Positions 9,161 through 18,630 of a stretch of 64,000 bases of DNA are shown here, in pieces. The first letter of the stretch is position 1; each line of letters opens with the position of its first letter. The stretch lies in the NCBI RefSeq assembly GCF_003813905.1, contig NZ_RPFJ01000011.1, forward strand, positions 310,001 through 374,000, written 5' to 3'. Source of the DNA: Aureibaculum marinum (GTDB taxonomy: Bacteria; Bacteroidota; Bacteroidia; Flavobacteriales; Flavobacteriaceae). Under the pieces are notes generated by a model. That model saw nothing but the letters and a program-made list of their open reading frames with translations, searched no databases and was not told where the DNA came from. Both the position numbers and the translations under genes were made by a program.

Positions 9161-10513
9161 CTATTTTTTAGAAATTAGCATGCTTTTATAAATTACTCCT
9201 TTTGAATTCTTTAGATTGGTTCCTAATAGTTTGGCAGCTAATGGAGCTATATCTTCAATTTGAATTTCAGGAATTAAACGATTTTTTTGAAAACTAGGAC
9301 CAAAACCAATAAATCCGGTTTGGATATTTCTATTATCAGGATAATATCCATGTTTACCTCCATGTGTATTGTTTAGTAAATTACCATCTCTTTTGTTACT
9401 AAAACCATAACCATTTGTACCTGAAATGGCCAATACTGCATTAGGATCTGCCCCTCTAGTTATCATTTCTTCTTTTGAAATAATTCGAAACATTTTTTTT
9501 ATAGAATAGGGTAAATTATTTAGTTTTTGTCTTATTTTTTGTAATGTATTTTTATCATTTTTATCTTTTAAATGTAAAAATGCAGAACCTCCTGTACTAA
9601 AGAAAAAAGCTTTGTCTTTTTGGTTATTTTCTTTACTTAATAATCCCAATTGGTTTAACCAGATATTAGGAGATATGGTAGTATGTACAGTAACAAACCC
9701 ATGATCTCCAGTTATAATTATGTCGGTTTGATTTAGTAAATCAGCCTTTTTTAGTCCTTCAATGATTGTACTTACCGCTTGGTCAGCTCCTGCAATAGCT
9801 TTCATTACTAAATCTCCTTCACGTCCTTGTTTGTGTTGAGCACCATCAGTATTAGGAAGATGAATAGTTAATAAATTTGGTTTATATTCTTTTAAAATAT
9901 AGGAAGCTATTCTAGCTAAATTTTGATCCATTGCTAATGAAGTTAAATTGTATTCATCTATATCTAATTTTCCTGTGGCATTATCTATTGTTTCTTCAAA
10001 TAATCCTTTTGGATTAGCATATTTTTTGGTTGCATCTCTTCTATCTAATGGATTTTGAAATGACCATATTTCTGGAATATTATAATCTATAAATGGGCAA
10101 TTAGCAGTTATAGGCCATGAGACCGAAGCAGTTGTTAATCCTTTTTCCTTTGCAACTTCCCATAACGTTTGTTCTTGTATACTTGAAAAATCATATATCC
10201 AATTTCTAGATTGGCCTTTATCGTCAATTTCTGTATTGTAATACACACCATGTTTATCTGGACCAACTCCTGTTACTAATGTAGTATGTGAGGGGTAAGT
10301 CACTGTTGGAAAAATACCATTAACGCCGTTGACATATACTCCATTTTTTGCTAAAGATTTCAAATTAGGGGTCGGCCATTTTTTTTCTAAATAAAAATCA
10401 GGCCTAAAACCATCAATACTTATTATTACTAGGTGTTTATGATTTTGAGAAAATACGCTAATTGAAATTAAGTATAGAGCTATTGAAAAAATTATCTTGT
10501 TTAATGTTGTCAT
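9161..10513 (-). CDS. NPP-type alkaline phosphatase superfamily phosphodiesterase
   Basis: A 450-residue exported enzyme with a signal peptide ending near SVFSQ (residue 23). It follows the nucleotide pyrophosphatase/phosphodiesterase plan: metal ligand Asp34 in ISIDGFRPD, nucleophile Thr72 in FPTVTYPSH, then TGDHGF and HGGKHGY with the remaining metal ligands. Family members split phosphodiesters such as nucleotides, nucleotide sugars or lipid head groups at a two-zinc site. It is the last gene of the susC-susD operon, eight bases after susD. This suggests it processes the substrate that SusCD imports; that link is inference. Confidence 0.87.
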   Translation of the reverse strand: MTTLNKIIFSIALYLISISVFSQNHKHLVIISIDGFRPDFYLEKKWPTPNLKSLAKNGVYVNGVNGIFPTVTYPSHTTLVTGVGPDKHGVYYNTEIDDKGQSRNWIYDFSSIQEQTLWEVAKEKGLTTASVSWPITANCPFIDYNIPEIWSFQNPLDRRDATKKYANPKGLFEETIDNATGKLDIDEYNLTSLAMDQNLARIASYILKEYKPNLLTIHLPNTDGAQHKQGREGDLVMKAIAGADQAVSTIIEGLKKADLLNQTDIIITGDHGFVTVHTTISPNIWLNQLGLLSKENNQKDKAFFFSTGGSAFLHLKDKNDKNTLQKIRQKLNNLPYSIKKMFRIISKEEMITRGADPNAVLAISGTNGYGFSNKRDGNLLNNTHGGKHGYYPDNRNIQTGFIGFGPSFQKNRLIPEIQIEDIAPLAAKLLGTNLKNSKGVIYKSMLISKK

Positions 10514-10521
10514 AATTGTTT

Positions 10522-11931
10522 TTAATTAAAAGGAAGAACGTATTCGGATGTTTTATTTGCAACTAAAACACTGTTCATATCATGAAGTATTGTAATGTTT
10601 CCAGTTTTAGAATCTACCAAGAAATTGTCAAGTTCAAAATTTAATGGTATAAAATTAGGGATCAGAGCTTGTGTAAATTTATCAGAAATATTAGGATTGT
10701 TTTGTTGTTCTGTTTCAGAAACAGGAAATTTAATACCTAAATCTGCAGAACGCCTCCCTTCACTTATAAATATTTCTTGACGCAATCTATATATTAAATA
10801 CAAACCTTCATCTAGTGTAGTAATATTGTTAATGTCACTAGTAGTCACTTTAGTACCAGATATAGTATGAATTTTAATTTTTCCTGATTGACGATCCAAA
10901 ACATAATCCGGCAAATATGGTTTGGTGTTGTCAAATCTAATATTAACTGCAGTTTTAGGATAATCATCACGATTACTTCCATTTCTTAATTCACGACTAT
11001 CATCTATATAAGCGATAGGTCTATTTTCAATTACATCGGTGATTAAATTTTTTAATATCGTTTTGGCTTCTGTAATTTTATTTTCAGTAGTAAGAGCTTC
11101 AGCTAATATCAAATAGGCTTCTTCTGCTTTTACTAAAGCTATAGGTTTTTGATCTGAAACTGCGGTACCTTCATCGTAATATTTTGGATCGAGAAAATCT
11201 AGTCGAGGTAGTGGAGCAAATCTATTTTCGCTTGCTGTGAAAGTGGCGTTTTGCATTTCATTAATTACACCATTGGTTCCATCAAAATAAACATTAAATA
11301 GTAATTCTGTTTCTCCAATAATTTTTGATGCATAAAGTTTTGCATTTACAGTATCTCCTAAAGAGCGATACACTCTAGCTTTTAATAGTTCGTAAACTTT
11401 TTGAGTGCTAATATCTGGTTCGTATTCAATTGCCAAATCCAAATAAGAGAGACTTTTTAAAAGTAATTCTTTTGAAGAAAGAACAATTCCATTAGTTTCA
11501 TCTGGAAGGCCAATAAAATTTTCTCCTGCTAAAATAAGTGCATAAGCTTTTGAAAAATAAGCATATGACCAGTCTGAATCAACAGCTTCAGAATCTTTTG
11601 GTAAGACTGTTTCAATGGCATATTCAGCCATTTCTCTTAAAACGCCTATTTCTACTTGAGTTCTATTTACATCTAAATCTGTAAAAACTATTTCAGGCTT
11701 ATCAAAGACTTTACTGTAAAGAGTGTAATTATTAAAATAATTATCAGAAGTCATTTCGGAATTTATTACCACTTGATTCATTGTTAGAGCTAGTTGCCTT
11801 TTAAGACCATTTACCCAACTACTGCTGGGATTGTAAGTGTCAAAAAACACATCTTCTGTAACATTTGGGTTTTCTACACATGAAGTAATAATTAAAAATA
11901 ATAGTGATATATAAATATATGTTCTTTTCAT
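10522..11931 (-). CDS. SusD/RagB family outer membrane lipoprotein
   Basis: A 469-residue surface lipoprotein. The signal peptide ends in the lipobox ITSC with Cys18. The helical TPR-type SusD fold is suggested by segments such as KAEEAYLILAEA and by YRLRQEIFISEGRR, where SusD proteins typically have an RRxEL-like stretch. It forms the lid over the SusC channel and captures the nutrient. It lies 11 bases after susC. The ligand is unknown; the downstream phosphodiesterase hints at a phosphorylated compound rather than a plain glycan. Confidence 0.88.
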   Translation of the reverse strand: MKRTYIYISLLFLIITSCVENPNVTEDVFFDTYNPSSSWVNGLKRQLALTMNQVVINSEMTSDNYFNNYTLYSKVFDKPEIVFTDLDVNRTQVEIGVLREMAEYAIETVLPKDSEAVDSDWSYAYFSKAYALILAGENFIGLPDETNGIVLSSKELLLKSLSYLDLAIEYEPDISTQKVYELLKARVYRSLGDTVNAKLYASKIIGETELLFNVYFDGTNGVINEMQNATFTASENRFAPLPRLDFLDPKYYDEGTAVSDQKPIALVKAEEAYLILAEALTTENKITEAKTILKNLITDVIENRPIAYIDDSRELRNGSNRDDYPKTAVNIRFDNTKPYLPDYVLDRQSGKIKIHTISGTKVTTSDINNITTLDEGLYLIYRLRQEIFISEGRRSADLGIKFPVSETEQQNNPNISDKFTQALIPNFIPLNFELDNFLVDSKTGNITILHDMNSVLVANKTSEYVLPFN

Positions 11932-11942
11932 GATTTTATTTT

Positions 11943-14900
11943 TTAGAAATTGAATTTTAATGATGTTAAAAATTGACGTGGAGCAGAGTATGTAGCATAT
12001 GAAATACCACCTGTTGAAGCTCCTCCTTGACCAGTAGCAGAACCACTGATTGTTGCCTCAGGATCAAATGATGACGAGGTAAAGTTTAATGGATTATTTA
12101 CTGTCAGGCCAATAGAAATTGATTTTATACTATTCTTATTTTTTGGAATTAAATTGTAATTTAGTCCAATAGTTCTAATTTTTAAAAAATCTGTCTTTTC
12201 AGTAAATAGGTTTGTAAAATTTAACCAATTTGAAGTTCCGTTTGCATCAACTTCTGCTTGAGGCACAATGTCGTCTGAAGCTCCATAAAGAAATCGAAAT
12301 TGTTGATCAAAACTGTTAGCGTAGGCTCCCTTTTGATAGTTTGCATTAGCAAAGAAGGTAAGTTGTTTATAATTTAAATTAAGTCCAATATTACCATATA
12401 AGTTAGGAATAGTAGTACCTAAATAAGATTGTGCAGTTGTTGATGTTAGAATACCATTGTTATCAAACTTACCTAGATTACCTCTTATGTATCCAATTGG
12501 GTACCCTTCTTCTACTACCGTTTGAATAGTTCTTGAACTAAATCCATTAATATTAAAAGGAGCTATACCACCTGAATTCACTACAAGATTCTTTAATGTA
12601 TTTACAGATATGTTTAGAGCTAAAGTTGTATTGTTAGTTTGTATAGGTACTAAATTTGTACTAATCTCCCATCCTTTATTTTCTATTTCACCTACATTGT
12701 ATAATTGACTAGTAGAAAAACCGCTTGATGGTGTAGGTGGTACGTAAAATAATGCGTCTTTTGTATTGGCATTGTAGTACCCTGCTGAAAATTGAACACG
12801 ATTTTTCCATAAAGAAATATCGATACCAAATTCATAAGTTGTAGTTTTTTCTGGTTTTAAATCTGCATTTCCTGGTTGTCCAAAAAATGCAACTTGTCCT
12901 TCTCTAAACCCATCAAAATCTATAGTTCTTTCGTTAACAAATGCAGGTGGTAAGTTTCCTGCTAATCCATAATTAGATCGAAATCTTAGTGAGTTTATTA
13001 TTGATTTTTTTGTAAACCATGGTTCTGAGCTAGCTATCCATGACATTCCAATTTTTGGATAATATTGAGTTCCAATGTTGTCACCAAAAGAAGGATTTTT
13101 GTCACCCCTTACACCAAGGTCTAAAAAGAGTCTGTCTTTATAACCTATATTTTCTTGAATATAAATTCCGTAATTTAAAACTTCACTTAAGTATTCATTA
13201 CTGGTTTTAATCGCAGCTCCATTAATAGTTTGAGCACCATCACGGATATTACTTCCTTTAAATTGAATTTGATGATCTTTATTTCTAAATAATTGACTTC
13301 CTAGTGTAGAAATGAACGAAAACGAGCCTGTTTTAAATTTATGTTGAAGGTTAAGTTCTAGGGTGATTCCGAAGTATTTTCTGGTTACATTATCAATACT
13401 ACCTTCACCTTGAACATTTCTTTGTGTGGTATGAGTAAGATATTCATTTGTTTGAATTGTCTGATCATCTTGTACTCTGAAATCAATACCTCCAGTAAAC
13501 TTTGCTTCGAAACCATTGAAAGGACGATAACTGAAACTTTGTGATGTTGTGAACCTATTTACATTTATTTGGTTGTCTTGTAATTCTTCTGCTTTATCTA
13601 CATAAGTTTTTATTGCTTCAAATTCTTCAGGTGTTAAATCGTCTAGTCTGTTATTAAAACCATTTCTCAAAGAAGCACCACTTTCTGTAAACCATAATCC
13701 TGTGTACCCCCCTTGATTGCCATTTCTATTTCGTTTAAAAGAATTGTTAACATATATGAATGAACTTTTATATGTTACTTTATCACCAATCTTAGCACGA
13801 AACCCAGTACTGAAATCTAGTTTTTCGTTGGCATTATTATTATGAATCTGAACACCTTTATTATTCAAATAATTTCCAGAAAAACTATATCCAAACCCAT
13901 TATCGTTTCCTCCACTAATACTTAAATTATATTTTTGATAGGATCCAGATTTAAAAAGTAAATCTTTGGTATGTTTGAAATATAGAAAATCTGTTGTTGG
14001 TGTAACAACACCAGCTATAGAAGATACGGATATTTGAAAACCTTCTCTACTTCCTTTTTTAGTAAAAATTTGAATTACTCCATTTGCTGCATCAGAACCA
14101 TATAAAGTAGTAGCAGCACCACCATTTATATATTCTATTCTTTCAATATTATCCATTGGAATGTCAGCAATAGAACTTATTGCTGCTCCTTGTGAACTTC
14201 CACCACCTAATGTACTAGTTGTATTTAGGTTATCCATTCTTACTCCGTCAATGTAAAATATAGGAGTTGAACTTAAAAATGCGGAGTTAATACCTCTAGC
14301 TCTAATTATTGATGTTGCTCCAGATTGTCCTCCTGTTAAATTAATTTGAGCATTTGGTAATTTAGTTGACAATAATTGATCTATACGTTGGGCAGGAATT
14401 TTTTCAAGATCAACTGCTTTTATAGTTTCTACATGGTTGGATAAACGTTTCTTGCTTACACTTGCTCCTTGTCCTGTTACTACTACTTCATCTAATTGTG
14501 AAGAATTTATTTCTAATTTAATATTGAGTGTTGAGTTACTTCCAAGAAGTATTTCTTTTCTTTTGTAACCTAGGTAGGTTACTATTAGTTTTTTTACAGA
14601 TGTAGGAATTGTAATTTTAAACTTACCGTCAAAATCAGTAATAGTACCTATTTTTAACTCTTCAACAAAAACATTTGCTCCAATTGCTGGCATGTTTGTG
14701 TCATCCACAACAGTTCCTTTTATTGTTCTTTTTTCTTGATTAGATTTTTTGATATTCGCTTTAATGGTTTTTACTAGAATTTTATTCTTAACTATTTTAA
14801 AATCAATAGGAAGAATATTTTTGATGATGATTAAAACATCCTCAAGACTTTGGTTGGTTACATCAATAGATATTCTTTTTTCAAGAAAAGGTTCATTTGA

Positions 14901-15098
14901 TATGTATATAAATTTTTTGTTAGACTGTTTTTCTATAAGTGCAAATACGTCACTAGTTTTAATACTTTTTAAATGTAGGTTTATTTGATTATTGTAGAGA
15001 TTAATATAATTCACTTTTGGATGTAAATTGGCTGCATATAAATTTGAAAAAATTAATGCAGCAAACGCCAATAGGATAATAGTAATTTTTATTTTCAT
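11943..15098 (-). CDS. SusC/RagA family TonB-dependent receptor with STN signalling domain
   Basis: A 1051-residue outer membrane transporter. Domains in order: signal peptide (to about 22), a secretin/TonB N-terminal (STN) signalling domain (about 40-112), a carboxypeptidase-regulatory-like beta-sandwich (about 124-205), the plug starting at LDEVVVTGQG, and a 22-strand barrel ending in SLKFNF with a terminal Phe. The STN domain is the part that contacts a FecR anti-sigma factor, and fecR plus an ECF sigma gene lie directly upstream. The operon is therefore likely induced by its own substrate through cell-surface signalling. Confidence 0.94.
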   Translation of the reverse strand: MKIKITIILLAFAALIFSNLYAANLHPKVNYINLYNNQINLHLKSIKTSDVFALIEKQSNKKFIYISNEPFLEKRISIDVTNQSLEDVLIIIKNILPIDFKIVKNKILVKTIKANIKKSNQEKRTIKGTVVDDTNMPAIGANVFVEELKIGTITDFDGKFKITIPTSVKKLIVTYLGYKRKEILLGSNSTLNIKLEINSSQLDEVVVTGQGASVSKKRLSNHVETIKAVDLEKIPAQRIDQLLSTKLPNAQINLTGGQSGATSIIRARGINSAFLSSTPIFYIDGVRMDNLNTTSTLGGGSSQGAAISSIADIPMDNIERIEYINGGAATTLYGSDAANGVIQIFTKKGSREGFQISVSSIAGVVTPTTDFLYFKHTKDLLFKSGSYQKYNLSISGGNDNGFGYSFSGNYLNNKGVQIHNNNANEKLDFSTGFRAKIGDKVTYKSSFIYVNNSFKRNRNGNQGGYTGLWFTESGASLRNGFNNRLDDLTPEEFEAIKTYVDKAEELQDNQINVNRFTTSQSFSYRPFNGFEAKFTGGIDFRVQDDQTIQTNEYLTHTTQRNVQGEGSIDNVTRKYFGITLELNLQHKFKTGSFSFISTLGSQLFRNKDHQIQFKGSNIRDGAQTINGAAIKTSNEYLSEVLNYGIYIQENIGYKDRLFLDLGVRGDKNPSFGDNIGTQYYPKIGMSWIASSEPWFTKKSIINSLRFRSNYGLAGNLPPAFVNERTIDFDGFREGQVAFFGQPGNADLKPEKTTTYEFGIDISLWKNRVQFSAGYYNANTKDALFYVPPTPSSGFSTSQLYNVGEIENKGWEISTNLVPIQTNNTTLALNISVNTLKNLVVNSGGIAPFNINGFSSRTIQTVVEEGYPIGYIRGNLGKFDNNGILTSTTAQSYLGTTIPNLYGNIGLNLNYKQLTFFANANYQKGAYANSFDQQFRFLYGASDDIVPQAEVDANGTSNWLNFTNLFTEKTDFLKIRTIGLNYNLIPKNKNSIKSISIGLTVNNPLNFTSSSFDPEATISGSATGQGGASTGGISYATYSAPRQFLTSLKFNF

Positions 15099-15133
15099 TG
15101 TATATTCTTTTATTGAGATTGTGAAGATGTTTT

Positions 15134-15706
15134 TTATTTATTTTTGTATTTAGACATTGATTTATTTATGTACTTCAAAGCTAGACCCATGTGATTTTCA
15201 ACTGTTTTTGGACTTATTTCAAGAAGTTCTGATATCTCTTTATACTTAAATCCATCAATTCTGCTTAATTCAAATACTTGACGAGTTCTTTTTGGAATAT
15301 CATCTAATATGTTGGTGATTATATTTTTATTGATTTCCATTTGTTCTTTAATAATTATTTCATCTTCAATACTTGGTGTTTTAAAATGATTGTTTATACG
15401 GATTGTATCTACATGATGTGTTGTAGTTATTTTTCTAAGGTTGTTTTTTACGATTACATAGAGATATGATTTTGGATTATTAATTTCATTTAATTTGTTT
15501 TTATTGTCCCATAGAGCTATGAAAACATCAGCTACTTTTTCTTCAATAACATGAATATTTGTTTCATAAGTTTTTCCAAAATTGCACAAGTCTTTATAGT
15601 ATTTTTTGAATAGTAAAGTGATAGCTTCGTAATCTCCTTTGTTTATTTTTTTAAACAAAAGCATATCTTCACTTATTAATTCTTTAGCTTTATTTTGTTT
15701 AGTCAT
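15134..15706 (-). CDS. ECF RNA polymerase sigma-70 factor (FecI-like)
   Basis: A 190-residue ECF sigma factor. Region 2 covers about residues 25-95, with DVFIALWDNK and SYLYVIVKN. Region 4 covers about 125-180, with IPKRTRQVFELSRIDGFKYKEISELL and the helix-turn-helix end VENHMGLALK. It should direct transcription of the downstream susCD operon when freed from the FecR protein. Its start codon overlaps the end of fecR by eight bases, so the two are translationally coupled. Here the sigma gene follows the anti-sigma gene, the reverse of the usual order. Confidence 0.92.
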   Translation of the reverse strand: MTKQNKAKELISEDMLLFKKINKGDYEAITLLFKKYYKDLCNFGKTYETNIHVIEEKVADVFIALWDNKNKLNEINNPKSYLYVIVKNNLRKITTTHHVDTIRINNHFKTPSIEDEIIIKEQMEINKNIITNILDDIPKRTRQVFELSRIDGFKYKEISELLEISPKTVENHMGLALKYINKSMSKYKNK

Positions 15707-16667
15707 CTTCTTTTGTTTTAATTATGTATTTATTAGAAGTAAGATGATGGATAGATATATCCATGATGAATTCTAATGAATTAATAAATTGGGATAAATC
15801 TTTATCTTTAAATACTCCAGTTATTCTTTTATTAGCTATGTTTTTATCGTTTATATAAAATTGAGTTCCGAAGTAGTTGTTAATTTTAGGAAGAGCTGTT
15901 TTTAGAGGAATATCGTCTAGGATTAAAGAATTGTCTTTCCATGACAATACGTCTTTTAAAATAAAATTTCGTTTAGTAATATTTCTTGATTCTGTATTAA
16001 AAACAAGCTCTTCATTAGGGTGTAAGTTTAGTTTATCGGAAGATTGTTTAATAAAAATATTTACGTTACCTCTCTCTAAAGAAACTGTTTTGTTTTCTGT
16101 AAATGTATTTACGTTAAATGCAGTACCTAAAACATTTATTTTTAGGTGTTCTGTATGAACTATAAAGGGTTTGTTTTTATCATGATTTACATCAAAATAT
16201 ACTTCTCCAAAAACCCATACATCTCTTGTGTTTTTGAATAAATTAGGATATTTAATTTCACTATTTTTATTTAACCATACTTTAGTGCTATCTGGTAATA
16301 GTATCATTTTATATCCGCTATTACCAGCGGTTATATGGTTAGAGTATATTACAGTTTGTTTTGTGGAGTAGTATACGCCTATTAAACTAGTTATTATTAC
16401 CAAACTAACTACTATAAATCTGAGCTCTTTAGAGATTTTATTATTTAAAAAAAAGATATTTTTCTTATTATTTTTGGATGAGAATTTATTATTTAAATGA
16501 TTTTTTTCAATAGGATAAATTTCCCATATCATTCTATACTTTTCGAATGTATCATAAAGTTCATGATCTATTTTAAGTTCTATTTCAAAGACAGCTTTTT
16601 CGGATTTAGACATTTCTTGAGCTAAATATCTTATACATTTTAATTCATTTTTACTGACTTGATTCAT
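15699..16667 (-). CDS. FecR family anti-sigma factor
   Basis: A 322-residue inner-membrane regulator. A cytoplasmic N-terminus (1-80) would hold the sigma factor. One membrane helix spans about 83-100 (FIVVSLVIITSLIGVYY). A periplasmic FecR domain covers about 105-225 (GNSGYKMILLPDSTKVWLN, GEVYFDV, VLGTAFNV). A C-terminal DUF4974-like domain covers about 245-318, resembling an STN fold. It is expected to receive the signal from the STN domain of the SusC protein. It is the first gene of the operon, and no clear TAnnTTTG box was found upstream. Confidence 0.92.
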   Translation of the reverse strand: MNQVSKNELKCIRYLAQEMSKSEKAVFEIELKIDHELYDTFEKYRMIWEIYPIEKNHLNNKFSSKNNKKNIFFLNNKISKELRFIVVSLVIITSLIGVYYSTKQTVIYSNHITAGNSGYKMILLPDSTKVWLNKNSEIKYPNLFKNTRDVWVFGEVYFDVNHDKNKPFIVHTEHLKINVLGTAFNVNTFTENKTVSLERGNVNIFIKQSSDKLNLHPNEELVFNTESRNITKRNFILKDVLSWKDNSLILDDIPLKTALPKINNYFGTQFYINDKNIANKRITGVFKDKDLSQFINSLEFIMDISIHHLTSNKYIIKTKEDD

Positions 16668-17050
16668 TAGGTATTTTTATTTACCTATAGGAGTCGAAAA
16701 TTAGAAAATACCCTCAAGAATGCGTATGAAGTATTTGACAAGTAATCTTTAAGGAATTGTTAACTCTTTTAAAAGTAATTGTCTTGTTGTTTATAAAACT
16801 CATTACTTTAGTAAAAGAAAATATTGATTACAGTTCTTTAATTATCAGTTTTTTTGAAAACCAAGTTCCTATTGTAGTAGTAAAGAATAGGGTTTAAAGA
16901 CTTAGTTATGTAGTTGATTGAAATTTTTGAGTTGTATTGAACTTATTTCAAAATAGTTGTTTGTTCAAAAATATTCAAACAAGCTTGTTGTTAAATTAAG
17001 GATTAACTACGTTTTTCCGAAAAAGTTCCAATTCTGCAAATAGCAAAACT
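16668..17050. other. Gene-free AT-rich stretch upstream of fecR
   Basis: About 380 bases with stops in all frames. It should hold the promoter and leader of the fecR-sigma-susCD operon. I see no convincing sigma-A box on the minus strand and no tRNA or riboswitch structure. A short AGGTA/TACCT dyad sits near 16671-16686. Confidence 0.5.
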
Positions 17051-17078
17051 ACACCATCCTATTGGATGATGTTTTTTT
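17051..17078 (+). terminator. Hairpin followed by a T-run
   Basis: ACACCATCC pairs with GGATGATGT (one A-C mismatch) around a 4-base loop, followed by T-rich sequence. It looks like a plus-strand terminator, but no plus-strand gene precedes it, so it could close an unrecognised short transcript. Confidence 0.45.
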
Positions 17079-17134
17079 ATTTTATAAGAAATTTAAGAAA
17101 GCTCGCTTTCTTAAATTTCTTATAAAATAAAAAA
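17073..17134. repeat. Perfect 30-bp inverted repeat with a 2-base centre
   Basis: The arms 17073-17102 and 17105-17134 are perfectly complementary over 30 bases around a central TC. The arms are AT-rich and end inward in AAGAAAGC / GCTTTCTT. The right arm runs into the tRNA terminator. The 15-base word CGCTTTCTTAAATTT from the right arm recurs at 26799-26813. Confidence 0.9.
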
Positions 17135-17155
17135 CCACACGAAAGTGTGGTTTTT
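17131..17155 (-). terminator. Terminator after tRNA-Ala
   Basis: A 10-bp stem AAAACCACAC / GTGTGGTTTT with a GAAA (TTTC on the minus strand) loop, giving a T-rich 3' end on the minus strand 11 bases beyond the tRNA. Confidence 0.8.
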
Positions 17156-17165
17156 CTGCTTGATG

Positions 17166-17239
17166 TGGAGCATATCGGATTCGAACCGATGACCCCTACG
17201 CTGCCAGCGTAGTGCTCTAGCCAACTGAGCTAATGCCCC
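17166..17239 (-). tRNA. tRNA-Ala (anticodon GGC)
   Basis: The minus strand gives a 74-base cloverleaf. The acceptor stem is GGGGCAT / ATGCTCC (one G-T pair) with discriminator A. The D-arm is AGCTCAGTTGGCTAGAGC. The anticodon stem-loop CTACG-CTGGCAG-CGTAG has GGC at the anticodon. The T-arm has GGTTCGAATCC. The CCA end is not encoded. A terminator follows, and ahcY lies 10 bases upstream on the same strand, so the tRNA may be transcribed with ahcY. Confidence 0.97.
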
Positions 17240-17248
17240 AACAATTTA

Positions 17249-18565
17249 TTAATATCTATAATAATCTGGTTTATATGGTCCTTCTACTTTTACACCAATA
17301 TAGTTGGCTTGTTCTTCATTTAAGGTCTCTAATTCAACACCTATTTTTGCTAAATGTAAACGAGCTACTTTTTCATCTAAATATTTAGGTAACATGTATA
17401 CTTTATTCTCATAGTTTTTGTGATTTTTCCACAATTCTATCTGAGCCAATGTTTGGTTGGTAAATGAATTACTCATTACAAAACTTGGGTGACCTGTAGC
17501 ACAACCTAAATTTACCAAACGACCTTCTGCTAATAAAATAATATCTTTACCATCAATAGTATATTTATCAACTTGAGGTTTTATTTCTACTTTGGTATTA
17601 CCATAATTTGTATTTAACCATTCTACTGCAATTTCATTATCAAAATGACCAATATTACAAACTATAGTTTTGTCTTTCATTTTTGTGAAATGTTTTCCAG
17701 TAACTATATCTTTATTCCCAGTAGTAGTAATAACAATATCGGCTTTTTCAATTACAGTTTCTAATTTTTTAACTTCAAAACCATCCATTGCAGCCTGTAA
17801 TGCACAAATAGGATCTATTTCAGTAACCGTAACTATTGCACCAGCACCTTTAAATGAAGCGGCCGTACCTTTACCAACATCTCCATAACCACAAACAACA
17901 ACTCTTTTTCCTGCAAGCATAATGTCTGTTGCTCTTCTTATGGCATCAACAGCACTTTCTCTACATCCATATTTGTTGTCAAATTTAGATTTAGTTACAG
18001 AGTCGTTCACGTTTATAGCAGGCATGGTTAAAGTGCCTTCTTTCATTCTATCATATAATCTATGAACACCAGTAGTTGTTTCTTCAGATAATCCTCTAAT
18101 TTCAGAAACCAATTCTGGATGATTGTCTAAAACCATATTGGTTAAATCTCCACCATCATCTAAAATCATATTTAAAGGCTTTTTATCTTCACCAAAGAAT
18201 AAAGTTTGCTCAATACACCAATTAAATTCTTCTTCAGACATTCCTTTCCAAGCGTAAACTTGTACTCCTGTTGCTGCTATTGCTGCAGCTGCTTGGTCTT
18301 GTGTAGAAAAAATATTACAAGAACTCCAAGTAACTTCAGCTCCTAAAGCTGTTAGTGTTTCAATAAGTACCGCAGTTTGAATAGTCATGTGCAAACATCC
18401 TGCAATACGAGCCCCTTTTAAAGGTTGTTCATCTTTATATTCTTCACGGAGACTCATTAGGCCAGGCATTTCAGCTTCAGCTAATTCAATTTCTTTTCTT
18501 CCCCAATCTGCTAAAGAAATATCCTTAACTTTGTAAGGTATATATGTTTCTGTCTTGGTACTCAT
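17249..18565 (-). CDS. ahcY: Adenosylhomocysteinase
   Basis: A 438-residue S-adenosylhomocysteine hydrolase, which splits SAH into adenosine and homocysteine to keep methyltransferases active. Visible signatures are [16 protein letters not shown], the NAD-binding [18 protein letters not shown] and the C-terminal PDYYRY that closes the neighbouring active site. The length is in the normal range. Its -7 box lies 38 bases upstream. The tRNA-Ala follows after 9 bases on the same strand. Confidence 0.97.
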   Translation of the reverse strand: MSTKTETYIPYKVKDISLADWGRKEIELAEAEMPGLMSLREEYKDEQPLKGARIAGCLHMTIQTAVLIETLTALGAEVTWSSCNIFSTQDQAAAAIAATGVQVYAWKGMSEEEFNWCIEQTLFFGEDKKPLNMILDDGGDLTNMVLDNHPELVSEIRGLSEETTTGVHRLYDRMKEGTLTMPAINVNDSVTKSKFDNKYGCRESAVDAIRRATDIMLAGKRVVVCGYGDVGKGTAASFKGAGAIVTVTEIDPICALQAAMDGFEVKKLETVIEKADIVITTTGNKDIVTGKHFTKMKDKTIVCNIGHFDNEIAVEWLNTNYGNTKVEIKPQVDKYTIDGKDIILLAEGRLVNLGCATGHPSFVMSNSFTNQTLAQIELWKNHKNYENKVYMLPKYLDEKVARLHLAKIGVELETLNEEQANYIGVKVEGPYKPDYYRY

Positions 18566-18602
18566 ATATTTGTTGTTTTTTTAAAATTAAAATTTTGGAC
18601 TG

Positions 18603-18610
18603 CAAAGTTA
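18603..18610 (-). promoter_or_regulatory. -7 box of ahcY
   Basis: Minus-strand TAACTTTG fits TAnnTTTG and leaves a leader of about 30 bases, too short for a SAH riboswitch. Confidence 0.5.
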
Positions 18611-18630
18611 CAAAATAACTTGATAAATCT

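Noticed and set aside
16668-17050. Riboswitch or structured RNA in the gene-free gap
   Set aside because: No recognisable aptamer core or extended pairing apart from the hairpins listed after 17050.
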